Below the pieces are notes generated by a model. It saw only the letters and a program-made list of their open reading frames with translations. It was not told the origin of the DNA and ran no database searches. Of a stretch of DNA of 64,000 nucleotides, positions 38,041 to 49,450 are shown in pieces (the stretch's first letter is position 1; every line of letters starts with the position of its first letter). The DNA lies in the NCBI GenBank assembly GCA_020912385.1, contig CP087211.1, positions 2,232,001 to 2,296,000 of the forward strand, given 5' to 3'. Source of the DNA: Neofusicoccum parvum. Taxonomy: Eukaryota > Ascomycota > Dothideomycetes > Botryosphaeriales > Botryosphaeriaceae. Position numbers and translations under genes: made by a program.

Positions 38041-39697
38041 CTATGATATAATCAGCCTTGGCATCAATTTCAAATTGAAACCCGAGACATGACAAACCTT
38101 CTCAATGTAGCGTACCCCAACAACAATGCCGTCTTGGTCAGCCATCTCACTTAAAGATCCAAAAGCTTCGCTATCAGCATCAAGACATGTCAGGCACGAC
38201 ACAACTACCATGGTGTATATGTCGCCCATCAGGCTTGGTAAGCGTGCTTGGGCCAGAGAAAGAAATTCTTGTTTCAACTCGAACGGCTTTCGATTGGTGA
38301 CTCTGTTGTCGAGAACTGGTCTTGCCACAGAGCTGTAGTAGTACATCCGATTAGCAAATTGACGGTACTTTAATCTCTGAGGAAGCACCCACTCTGTCTG
38401 ATTGTAGTGCACGAATGGTTCCCACAATCCAATCTCCAATAAACACACGCCTAGACTGTATATGTCGTGCTGCACAACGTAGCGGTTCTGGGGAGTAAGG
38501 CCTTGTCTCTTCGGATGTCGGTATATGTTTCTCTCTTGGAGATCGTCGCCACGCATGAGGGTTATCTCATCCTCTCCTCGGATCTCTTGAAACCCTACGA
38601 GAAACGGCTGACCCAGATTGTCGTTTGGGGCGCTGGACAAGAGGATAATCGTCTCCGGTCGAATATTCTTGTGGACAAAATGTGCCTGATGAAGGAACAA
38701 TACGTGTTGCGCCAAATATGTGACAAGCTTCATTCTCTCGGTAAGAGTGTAGTTTGATTGCTGCCTGAGTAAAGCGGCTCGGAGCGTTTGCGGGGGACCG
38801 GATTGTTGGGGGATCTCGAACACGAAGTGGAAACCGGATGATTTCTCGACGACACCTTTGCATGGTAGAAGACTCGTGATTGTGGGATCTACACCGGAGA
38901 AATTGAGAGCGAGGCTGCGGACCCCTGTTTTGGTCATGAGGTGTGGCGCACCATCGATGATGACCGTTTGCTGGGAGTTTTCGTCTGCGATCGTTGTCAC
39001 GAAAGCGTCCGAGAAAGGAATGGAGTTCTTGTCGTCGACATCGCCGATAACGCTCGAATCCAGAAAAACCGAGGAGCTGGGAATTGACGACGATGAACGG
39101 ATGCGCTGTATTGATCGTAGTTTATGCATCTGTGCAACGGGTCCGTTGTCGAGATGTTTCGTCCGCCAAACACAATCGTCCAAGCTGTGCGAAGGGATCA
39201 TGGACAGTAGCAGCCATGAACGGTCAAATCTGGTCTGCCACTTCTCGAGATCGTCTAAATTCGCCTTGAGCATTTCTTTGGTGGCCGTGGCGTACTTCAG
39301 CTTCTTGACGTCACCTCGCTTTTTCAAAATGCTCGTGAGGCTGATAAATCGACCTCGAGAACCGATGAGCTCATCCAGGTTGATCAGTACTAGCTGTATC
39401 TTGTATTGAAGAATTGTGAGAAAGCTGTTCTGATGGATCTGCAGGTCTGCTGGGAGCTCGTTCCAGTGCTCGCGAAGGGTTTCGATCTGTGATTGCACCG
39501 TACGCCAGATGTTTTGAACGCAGAATATGGCTTCCCGAACTTCTATATCGGCATCTCTGTAATCATTGCAGCGCTTGTATAAATCGGAGCCGTATCTGAG
39601 GTTTTATCAGTAGGCGGCTTCATGATCGGGGGCGACTTTACCTCAGGCACAGATCTATGACACCTGGGATGGCCAGTGCTACTCCAGCTGCTTCCAT
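38041..39697 (-). CDS. HeLo-type N-terminal domain fused to a pseudokinase
   Basis: Two exons, complement(join(38041..39595, 39642..39697)), give 536 residues. The 46-base intron (GTAAAG...CTCAG) links the ATG exon MEAAGVALAIPGVIDLCLR to YGSDLYKRCNDYRDAD. Residues 1 to about 200 look like the helical HeLo-type domain (prion-inhibition and propagation family) that forms membrane-active bundles in fungal cell death. From about 230 onward the fold is kinase-like but lacks catalysis. No glycine loop or VAIK lysine is visible. The HRD position reads HKN (327-329) in FVHKNIRPETIIL, and the DFG position reads VGFQ. The F-helix motif DIYSLGVCLLEIGLW is kept, so the C-lobe probably folds. It shares a 557-base promoter with the kinase-LIM gene. 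Confidence 0.88.
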
Positions 39698-40254
39698 TGT
39701 GCGAATGCGGTGTGGGTCGCAAGGTCGGGCGCGTAGAACAAGAGAGGGTATTTTGGGAAGATACGGCTGCTTATAACTTAGCGCTTATGATCATGTGAGG
39801 AGGCTCTGATGCCAGCTATTTGGATCCCCGAGGCTGAGCAAGGCAGTCTCGTGCCCTGTTCGTTAACGCTGTAGCACATAATTTCTCCCGCAAAGCCGAC
39901 ATTGAAGTAGGTCTTCACTTTTACATTGCACGAAATACTAATATACGTGGAGATGAAAGCATGCTCAAGAACATGCATCACAATCCGAGGATCGTGGGAA
40001 ACGTTCTTTGGAGATGTCACAATCGGCCCCCACGCCAATCGTACAACAACCCCGCTGTGGCTGACTTATCGCCACGCATTACTTCGCAGTTCGGCCAGCC
40101 TTGCACAACGTGCCTGTCTCACCATAGCGCACCACGCGCCCTCCCGCACCTCGAAACGAACACGCAATGTCACCTCCATCCGTAGACACGATCCTTTTCA
40201 CCCGTTAGCGTAATCGCATCCTACCCTCGCTGCTCCGACGCATCGGATCCTGCC
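39698..40254. promoter_or_regulatory. shared promoter of HeLo-pseudokinase and kinase-LIM genes
   Basis: Only 557 bases separate the two divergent start codons, so both promoters and 5' UTRs must lie here. No known operator motif was recognised. Co-expression is inferred from the layout. Confidence 0.55.
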
Positions 40255-42350
40255 ATGGATGACGTTCTGAACCTGAAACTCGAGGCTACAATAAGAGACA
40301 AATACACAGTCCATAGAGTAGGACAAAGAGGCAAAGAGAAATGGGTCCGCGAAAAGGTTATTGGACAAGGCACCTTCGGAAGGGTTTGGCTTGAAAGGCA
40401 GACAAGCTCTGGCACATTTCGTGCCGTGAAAGAGGTTGGGAAACACGTTCAGGTTGACCACCTGAAGGAGATACGAGCAATTGCGGAGTTTTCGAAGGTT
40501 CTGCCTCCCTCAAACCTAGTTTTCAGAGTGTTTGAAGTTGACATAACTCAAGTACACCGAGTATTTCGCCGAGTTCTTTGGTTGGTATGAGAACGAGTTT
40601 TCGTTCTTCTTGGCTATGGAATTCGTACAGCATGGAACTCTGCATGAACATATCAGGTCTGGCGTCGAACTACAACACTGGGAGGTAAAGAGCATCACAA
40701 GACAGCTGTTGGAGGGGTTGAGCTTGATCCATCACCACAATTATGCGCATCGCGATCTGAAACCTGGGGTAAATGGAAACGCCTGTCCGCCACGTGAGTT
40801 TAGCACTTACCTTCAACGCAGAACATATTCGTGGCATCTCCTGCGCCTACATGGAAGGTCAAGATCGGAGACTTCGGTATGCACATACGTCCCACCACTT
40901 CTAATATTTGCAGGGTTCAACTCATGAAAATGTAGGAATATCCAAACGAATTGCCGATGACACCGTCCTCCGTACTATGAACCAGTACACCATGGCATAT
41001 TCAGCACCAGAAATGAGAGCATTCGTTCGGGACCGCAGCGAGACGGACGTATACGCCTATACGGATGCAGTTGACATCTGGGCCCTTGGAGTTGTCGTTT
41101 ATGAGCTCTTGACCTTGAAAAGGCCATTCAGTTCTGATTACAACCTCTTGGAGTTCTATGACGGCAAAAAGGAATTCCCAAAATCAGCCCTTCTCGAAAG
41201 AGCTGTCAGTAGAGATGGGATCGACCTACTATTACAAATGCTTCAGCCGGCTGCACAAGAGCGTCCTTCAGCATCTCAGGCTTTGCAGAGTCTATGGCTT
41301 AGCAGCGAATACTGTGAGGCGCCAATTACCCCAGAAAGGGTGAATTTTGGACAAAACGAAACGAACCCAGAAGGGCTGGTTGAGCTCAAACGTGCTGCCG
41401 CAACAGTACCTGCTGTCAAGAAGAAGCTGGGATTCCGGAAAGCACTTCGCCAGATGATCCAAGGGCAATCCACAGAGCAGAAACCTCTTGAGAATGACTT
41501 ATCGAAAAGGAAAGATTCCGTTGAAATATCACGGCCAGCGTTTATATCGAGCAACACAGAGCCAGGCTCGCTGGGTCTAGCGGGAATCTCGGAAATCCAT
41601 ATGGATTACGAGCCAACCACGCCATCTTCAACAAATTTCCAGAGCTCAAAACTTTCATTAAATGAGGGAATCAAAGGAGAGTTGGAGGCACAAGATGCTT
41701 CAAACGATGACAAAGATGAAATCTTAGACTTAGATGCATTTGATCCCGAGATGATTCCTCATTGTAAATTTTGCAAAGAGGTAAGATTCTTTATTAATCA
41801 TCTCAACTATCAAAGCTAAGAGCTGGCAGATTCTCGAGGAGGGACGTGTTTTCGAACTTGGTAAGTTACACGCCATAATATTTTGCAAATGGCTACAGAC
41901 TAATAAATCAAAGAGGGCTCCTGGTGGCATGTTAACTGCTTTCGGTGTGCCACATGTGGTGCCACATGTGGTACACTGCTAGACTCCGATTCGGACCTGC
42001 TTCTCCTCAACGATGGATCGCTCATTTGCAACAATTGCACATATCCATGCAGTGCATGCAATCAAAAAATTGAACACAAAGCCATTCTCACGGACGATCA
42101 GGCATTCTGTGAACCGTGTTTCAAATGCCGAAACTGTAAGAGGAAGATCGAGAACCTTCGTTACGCACGTACCTCTCAGGGGATATTCTGCATGAGCTGC
42201 CATGTGGTACAGATGGAGAGGAGGCGCAAAAAGAACAAGGCCAGCAAAAGGAGGCACCAAGAACACGAATCGGGGCCATCTCTTTCGGCCGAGAATCCTC
42301 CTTCCTGGGTTCCTGGGGATGGAGAAACTGTGATTGATGGACACGTTTAA
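40255..42350 (+). CDS. serine/threonine kinase fused to two Rga-type LIM domains
   Basis: Six exons, join(40255..40497, 40553..40768, 40822..40876, 40936..41780, 41830..41860, 41914..42350), give 608 residues. The five introns are 49-59 bases. The kinase domain looks active: GQGTFGRV loop, K59 in AVKEV, HRDLKPGN at 147-154, DFG at 170-172, APE in YSAPEM, and DIWALGVVVYELL. A Ser-rich linker (about 320-445) leads to two LIM domains. LIM1 has C448, C451, H469, C472, C475, C478, C502, C505. LIM2 has C509, C512, C529, C532, C535, C538, C556, C559. Phrases such as LLLLNDGSLICNNCTY and CKRKIENLRYARTSQGIFC are hallmarks of the LIM pair of fungal Rga-type RhoGAPs, yet no GAP domain follows. A 12-base tandem duplication adds ATCG inside LIM1. 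Confidence 0.87.
41949..41972 (+). repeat. 12-bp in-frame tandem duplication within LIM1
   Basis: GCCACATGTGGT occurs twice in a row and encodes Ala-Thr-Cys-Gly twice. It directly follows zinc ligand C475, includes C478, and adds an extra cysteine (C482) to the knuckle. Confidence 0.95.
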
Positions 42351-42494
42351 TACAGTCAGCAATCAACACAAAGATTATTGTATCTGGCGATAGGGCGCTT
42401 CAAAGCACTCATGTAGTGTTAAGAACCTGGGCGCTAGCTGCCACTTTCAAAAGGTGTGTAGCAGCCGATCCGTTCCAATCCCACAGCACCTCCC

Positions 42495-45400
42495 TCAGCC
42501 CCTCCCAATCGCATCCGCACACCTTCCCGCTCCCCCCGCCGCACCACCATCTAACCCTCCCTCCCTCCCACCCCACAACCCCGCAAACACACTCCCCTCC
42601 CTCCCCACCAGATCCCCCGGCACCCCATCCTCCACCACCCTCCCCCCCTCCACCACCACCACCCGCCCACACCCCACCGCCACCTCCCGCCTCTGCGTCA
42701 CGCACACCACCGTCCACGCGCCAAACTCCCCCCGCACCACCTCCGCCACCCGCTCCCCCACCACCGCATCCGCATTCCCCGCCACCTCATCCAGCAGCAC
42801 GACACCCGCGTCGACGCCCGTGCGGCGCGCCTTCTCCCGCCGCCGCAGCACCGCGCGCGCCAGCCCGAACAGCTGGGCCTCGCCGGCGCTGAGCGGCGGG
42901 ACGGGGGCGTCGAGGTACGCGGCGAGGGGCGCGAGGCCGACGCGGGCGAGGGCGGCGGCGCAGGCGGCGGGGGAGGCGGCGTGGCGGGGGTCGAGGTTTG
43001 TGCGGACGGAGGCGGGGGCGGGGAGGAGGGCGGGGGATTGGGGGGTGGAGGGGAGGCGGGCGCGGAGGGAGGGGCGGGCGGTGGTGTGGAGGGGGAGGGC
43101 GTCGATGAGGATGGAGGGGGAGGGGGAGGCTGCAGTTGGTGGGAGGGGGTCGAGGAGGCGGAGGAGGAGGGCGAGGATGGTGGATTTGCCGCTGGTGGGG
43201 GGGTTAGTTTGGTGGGAGGAGGGGGGCGGGGAGTGACGGACCTGCCGGTGCGGCCGCAGATGGCGAGTTTTTCCCCGGGCTCGATGGTTAGGGTTAGGTC
43301 TTTTAGGACTCGGTCTGTGCCGTTGTAGCTCGCGCTCACGTTTTGGATTTGGATACGTCCTTGTGTCGGCCATGCTTCGTCGGGGACTACGTCGTCGCTA
43401 TTGCGGCCTTCCTGCTCTGTCTCCTCTTCAAAGGTTTTGAGCCTGCTGATGGCGCCGAGGGACGTCTCGAGCCCAGTGTACGCGATGATAATGGTCGTGA
43501 GCGTGCTGCCGAGCGTTATAAGGGTGACCAAGCCCGCGCCGACGTTGCCTGCGTCCGAGCCCAGTTGAGTCGCTAACGCGACAAGAATGACAGCCACGAC
43601 GGCCACGAGCACATTCATGGTTAGTGTGAGCCACTGCTGTGCCATTGCTAGTAGATAAGAGGGGCGCTGCGAGTCATCGATGAGGGCGTTGTTGCGCGCT
43701 AACTGATGCGGAAACCAGCCAAAGGCACGGATTGTAGGCAGGCCAGACAACGTGTCTAGAAAATTGGTACTGCAAGCAATGTGTGTGGTTAGCTCATTAC
43801 GAGCAGTTGAACCTCCGAAGACGTGATAAGAACACATACTACAATGGCGTCTTTGCCTCCAGATCCAGAATGCGGAGCCGTTTCGAGCTCGGTAGGTAGA
43901 CGCGTTGCACTGCCCACAACAGGGCTACAAAGAATGGGTAGCTTAGGGCCAGCCATGCCGAGGACGCGGCAATCACAACGGCCTGGCCTATGGCGATGGC
44001 CAGGCAGATTGACATATTGTTGACCATGCGCGGCAGCTGCGTGTCCATGATATTCATGTCCTGGCTAAACAAGTTCAACACCTTGCCGACATCAGTACTG
44101 CCCAGAAACCGCAGGCTGCTGTTCATGACGGTGTCGATGGCAGCGTGGTGGAAATCGGTCCCAGCGAGGCGTACTGCGGTGCGCAGCATGATGAGCCCAG
44201 CAGGGAACACGTACAGGAGCACACCCGCTCCGAGTAGTGCGTAGATGCCAATCCAGAAGCCGAACGAGTGCTCGGGTGCGGTCGAGACCGAGTCCGCCGA
44301 CCACAGCTTAAGCCAGATGGTGGGGAAATTGGAACAGAAGCCGATGCCGATGACAAGAACGAGGTAAAGAGCCAGCGGCAGAGGCCCGATTGTGGAGAGC
44401 CAATACCGGTACACGCCAGTGTCGACAGTTGGGGAGGGTTCAGGTACGGGTTGGGCTTTGGTAGACGGGATGTCCATTTGAGGCCTGCTTGCTGTTGTTT
44501 CTGTTCTGCTTGCCTCCGCTCCTGGCGTCTCTAGTTTGGTGATAACATCCTGAGCGCACTGCTCACCCTGTACTGACTCAGCTGAGCCGCCCTGTACCGT
44601 GGCGGTGCCGTCTGAGGAGAGCGTAATGATGTAGTCGGTAGTAGAGAAAAACTTTGTCGAGTGTGTGCAAACCACAGCAGTCGTTCCGCGGGCCCGCAGG
44701 AGCCCCTGCCGTCCAAAAACGGACTGGAACACCAGATCATGTGTTGAGCCATCAAGCCCACTAAACACGTCGTCCAGCACCAGGATCTCGGCGTCGTGAT
44801 AGAGAGCTCGCGCCAACGAAACACGCTGCCGCTGCCCGCCGCTGAGCGCGATACCTTTGGTGCCGACAATGGTCCCGTCTCCTGCGGAGAGGTTTCGCAG
44901 GTCCTCTGACAACATCGTCGCCTGTATGACATCAGCGTAGCGAACCGTATCAAAAGATGAGAAGCCGATTATGTTTTCCCTGATGGAAGCATTGAACAGA
45001 AACGGCACCTGGTCGCAGTAGCCCAGCTTGCCCGACCCTAAGACTACGCTGCCCTGCACATGAGGCACCTCACCCAAAAGCGCCCGGCACAGTGTCGACT
45101 TGCCCGAGGCCACAGGGCCAACCACGAACGTGATGGATGACCTGGGGAGGCACAAATTGACATTCTTAAGCACAGCGTTTTCAGCGGTCCACCCAAAGCT
45201 CCCATACCGCACAACAACAAACGCCTTCTCTTTCCTAGCCTCCTCACTGCTATCGATAGCCGGCCCACCCGCCCGTCCCTCCTGGTCCAAAAACACCTTG
45301 ATCCGCCTCAGACACGCCACGCACGCAGCGATGATGGGTATGCTCTGCAACACCACCATCAACGGCGCCGTCATCAGCGCCAAAAACGCCAGCGCCGTAA

Positions 45401-46940
45401 ACGCCCTCGTCTGATCCATCTCACGCGGCCCAAACGCAAACGCCAGCGCCGGCGCCACCGCCTGGGGCAGCTGGCTCAGCGTCGCGCTGACAGCCACGAT
45501 CACGCGCGCGCGCTCGCCCTCACCGATCTCGTCTACACGCTCACACTGCACGAGACGCTGCGCCGCTGGCGCCAGGCCGGCAACACGCAGGTCCGCGACG
45601 CGAGCCAGCACGGCAGCAGTGACGGCGACGCGGCGCTGCACGCGCGCCATCCAGGCGGCCTGGCAGCGCACGGCGCGGCGCGACAGCACCAGCGACGCCG
45701 CGAAGCACAGCAGCACGGCGGCCAGCGGCGCCAGGAAGGCCAGCCCCAGCTGCCGGCGCAGCAGCCACGCCGCCAGCGCGAGCTGGACGGCGCTGGCGCA
45801 CGGCTCGTGCAGCAGGCGCAGGCCGGCGTGCACGCGCTCGACGTCGGCGCCCAGCAGCGCGGCGGCGGCGGGGCCGGCGTGCGGGAGGGCGGCGGTCTTG
45901 CGGTAGAGGGCGGCGAGCAGGAAGGCGCGGAGGAGGGACTGGAGGCGCTCCTCGTGGTACCAGTACAGCGCGGTGGAGACGGCGATGCCGGCGTAGATGA
46001 GGGCGGCGGCGGCGACGAGGCCGGCTGCGGTGGAGGAGGAGGCGGACGGGCGGGCGGCCAGGAAGGCCAGCAGGCGCTGCAGGAAGAAGGGCTGGCTGAA
46101 GGTGAGGCCGAGCAGGCACAGGCGCGGGAAGACGGGCGCCAGCGCGGCCCGGCCCAGAGGCTTGGCCAGCCACACCACGAGCTGCCAAGTTGAGGCGCCA
46201 GGCGAGCTGGACGTGCTGCGCGCGTCGAGCGTCTCAACTGAGATCGCTCGGTCCAGCGGGTACAGGTGCTGCATGGTCAGCGGCTCGTGGTATCCCCGCC
46301 ACAGCAGCGGGTTCAGCCACGAGTACAGCCCCAGGCTCAGTACGTTGCTCGTCTCCTCCGGGCTGTGATCGGCGGCCTCCCACGCTACCCAGCGCCGTCG
46401 TCGCGTGCTTTCCAGCACCAGGAATGTGAGTTCGACGACGGTGGCTGCCGTGAACAGCCCGGCGAAGGCTGCATGGTCCCCTTCGACGCCCCAAGGGAAA
46501 GCGCAGCGCATGACATCATAGATGAGTGTGAGGAACAGATACGAGCAGGTGAGAATGGAGGGTCGGGGGCTTTTGAAGTGCTCCAAAGGCGAGAGCGCGA
46601 GGAGGAGACAAGACGCGGCGAAGTCCAGTGCTGTCGAGGCCACACGTCGTGGAGTTCGATGGCTGGTTTGTCGGATGGCCACGACAAGAAGGCCGAGACG
46701 GAGACCGGCAAGGGCGGTGCTTGCGAAAAGCTTGGCGGCTAGCAGGACGGCGGGCGCGCGTGCAATGGACGGGTATCGGGTGAGGCAGAGCGCCCGTGGC
46801 ACGGCAAGCGCTATAAACGCAGCAGCAGTGGCAACCGACATCCAGAAGATCCACTTGTACTCGACAGTGGGGAAGTCGCCTGCACTGCAGCTACGAGCGC
46901 CCGCGAGGCCAAACGCGGCATTGTCGACACAATCATTCAT
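42495..46940 (-). CDS. ABCC-type (MRP/YOR1-like) full-size ABC transporter
   Basis: Exons complement(join(42495..43191, 43242..43769, 43840..46940)) give 1441 residues. The start at 46940 (MNDCVDNAAFG) matches the family better than the upstream open frame. The order is TMD0 helices, TMD1, NBD1, TMD2, NBD2. NBD1 has Walker A GPVASGKST, signature LSGGQRQRVSLARAL, Walker B ILVLDDVFSGLD and H-loop VVCTHS. TMD2 is bridged by the 70-base intron at LEAKTPL-YTNFLDTLSGLPTIRAFGW. NBD2 has Walker A GRTGSGKST across the 50-base intron, Q-loop TPQSPALL, a divergent signature LSAGEAQLFGLARAVLR and Walker B VVLLDEVAGNAD. Its H-loop His is replaced by Gln (CVTQRR). The last exon is extremely GC-rich. Export of a metabolite or drug is likely; the adjacent P450 may be functionally linked. 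Confidence 0.92.
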
Positions 46941-47570
46941 GGCTGGCACTCTGTATGCGGTCTGTTCGATCAATTTGTTCTGAAGATATGCATTAGTACG
47001 CCATAATGCCCTGAGGTGAACGGTGGCTGGATTGAGGAAGAAAAGCTGAAGACTGCCTCCATAGGGAGTCGGGAGCGTCAAGGTACGGCAGTGGCTGCTG
47101 GGATTGCATTTAAGCTCCTACTTATCTAAGTACCTGCCTTATCGAGCTGCAGGCCTGAATACTGTGCCACAAGACATCCGCGTCATCACGAAGTTCACCT
47201 CCTCTCGTTCCGTATTACACAGTTGCAGATAAAGATAAGATTCCGTGAAGATGAGGTCGCGTCTGCATATGTTTTGCTTATTCAGTAGGCTCGCATGTGT
47301 ATTATGCTACTGGAAGAGTGGCTGGGAGGCGTGGAGGGGAGCCTTCGGTCCCAGTCAAAGATCGTCGGGCATGAGACACGCGGCACCACTCGAACGCACA
47401 CCCGATAGGATCGTCAATAGCCACGATGGGTAGGATCTCTCAGGAATCCCCAACGGATCCCACAACGACTTCGACCATGACCACAGTCTCAGCAAGAATG
47501 ATCCAATCCGAAACCCTCCGAACGCTCTTATTAATAAAAACAGCATCAACTCACGGCCACTCAAGTTGTG
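46941..47570. other. intergenic between P450 and ABC transporter
   Basis: 630 bases holding the transporter promoter and the P450 3' UTR. No gene is seen. An open frame continues upstream of the transporter ATG to 47081 but has no earlier ATG. Confidence 0.5.
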
Positions 47571-49450
47571 TTACTCGTACTTTGATAGAAATTCCAGCGC
47601 GGGCTCTGCCTCCCGCACAATAGTCCTGACATGAGCCTCACTCCTCGGTCGAAACTCGACCTTGAACGGCTCCGGGTAATGCTGGATGCCCTCGTGAAAG
47701 TTCTTCGGATCGACATCCACAGGCACGAGTTCGTACGCCCACAGAATCTTCGCCGTCATCCGCCACACCGTTCTCTCCGCGAGGTGCATGCCGACGCAGA
47801 CACGCCGGCCCGCTCCGTAGCTGTAGTGGTGTGCAGGCGATGATGTCAGTGTTGGAGGGATCAGGGCGGGCGGGGCGTACTTATCTCGGTTCTCGTAGTC
47901 CGGGATGCCGGTCAGTTCGGAGCCCAGACGCTTGTGGTTCATGTATCTGTCGGGGTTGTATTGGTCGGGGTTTTCGAAGCCGTTGGATTCGTAGCGGTGA
48001 ATGGCCCAGATGGGCATGAGAATCATGGCGTCTTTCGGGATGAGGAAGCCGTTGTACCAGTCATCTTGCTTCGCACAGTGTGGCACGCCCAGGGGTCCGC
48101 TGGGAAGTCTTTAGCTATTATTACAAGGGAGCGTAAATCTCAACCTTACACTGGCCGTATACGCATTCCTTCCTTCACGATGCAGTTAATGTATGGAAGT
48201 CGTTCGAGGTCAGACCACTTTGGAGATCTGTAAAAAGTCAGCCCCTGTTCATTCGCGGAAGTGACCTCACCGCCAACCTTTCAGAACCACAGACTTCGTC
48301 CAACTCCTTGTGCGCTTTGGCCTGAACCTGCGGACTGATTGCAAGATACAGCAACGACGTCAGCATTCCACTCGCCGAAGTCTCCGCTCCAGCCTCCACC
48401 ATAGTCCCCAGGAAGTGGTTAAGCTGCGTGTCAGTATGCCGCACATCCAGCTTCGTCTCGCCATCCACGATCCGGTCAAACATCGCCGGCCGCCTCTCGC
48501 CCGCCGCGCGGCGCTTCTCCGCCAACCGCCGCGCCTCGGCCCACGTGTCCGCCATGATCCTGTACGAAAGCTTCGCGCGCCGCTTCCACGGCGCCAGGAA
48601 GTCCGGGATGCGCTGCAGGAACGGGAACTGATCGACCGGCGGGTTCGCGCCGATTTCCAGGCTCCGCGAGTAGCCTTCGAGGGATCTGTAGACGTTGTAT
48701 CCCCAGAAGCTTTCGTAGGTGGCGCCGCGGTGGCCCCAGATGATGATGTTGGCGACGGAGCCGGTGGAGCGCTTGATGTGGTCGAAGAATTTGTCTGGGG
48801 TGCGCAGGAGGTCGTGTAGAAGGATGGCCATTCTGCATCGTTGTGAGCTGCCCGCATGAAAGCCACGCTGGACCACTTACTCGGCTTCCTGGAGCGGTGC
48901 GACATTGGCGTCCAGTAAGCGTGGCTGTGGCTTTTTAGTAACAGAAAGTTCCCGGGTGGAGTGCTGGCTTACCGACAGGTTGTGGGCGGCAACTTTGCGT
49001 TGTGCTCGCCAGATATGGTCATTATGCATGTGGGCCATGTTGTCGAGGTTGGTAACAAGCTTCGCCATGTAATCTTTAGGGCGATCAGAGTAAAGAGCGC
49101 TTCTCTTGTCGAGTAGTTCATGCACCGCCTTCCGATCATTCAGGACGATCATGGTCCCGGGGCCCAGCTTGAGCGAGAACACTGATCCATACTTTTCTCC
49201 CCATGCCAGAAGACTGCATCTGAATGTCAACTTCGCATCACCCCAAAGCTATATTATGTAACAAGTCTCTACCATACTCTTTGTGGATTCCTGTTATCGG
49301 AATGAGATGGAGATTCCCAAGCACCGGGATCGTGGGAGGCCCCGGGGGAAGCCGCGGATCACGACGGCCAACGTGAGATAGTCTGTGCAGGCCGAGAGTC
49401 ACGAGTATTGCAAGAGCCGTGAACACAGCCGGGCTGGAAAGAATGCCCAT
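47571..49450 (-). CDS. cytochrome P450, OrdA-like (microsomal)
   Basis: Six exons, complement(join(47571..48099, 48150..48227, 48278..48832, 48881..48924, 48973..49213, 49278..49450)), give 539 residues. An N-terminal anchor is followed by the hinge LPPGPPTIPVLGNLHLIP. Later come AWGEKYGSVFSLKLGP, helix C (WRAQRKVAAHNLS), a helix I variant AGAETSASG, KEGMRIRPV (ExxR) and the heme loop YGAGRRVCVGMHLAER. The layout resembles OrdA-type monooxygenases (O-methylsterigmatocystin oxidoreductase-like), a very large family with varied substrates. The first intron uses donor GTATGG; I chose the acceptor at 49214 because it restores family spacing (HKDLLAWGEKYG). The neighbouring same-strand ABCC transporter suggests a small metabolite module, but no backbone synthase is present. 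Confidence 0.9.

Noticed and set aside
47840..47905. Intron between NRDKYA and the heme region of the OrdA-like P450
   Set aside because: The segment reads in frame, and as I recall relatives have comparable sequence between NRDKYA and HYSYGAGRR; the only intron possible would delete conserved residues.
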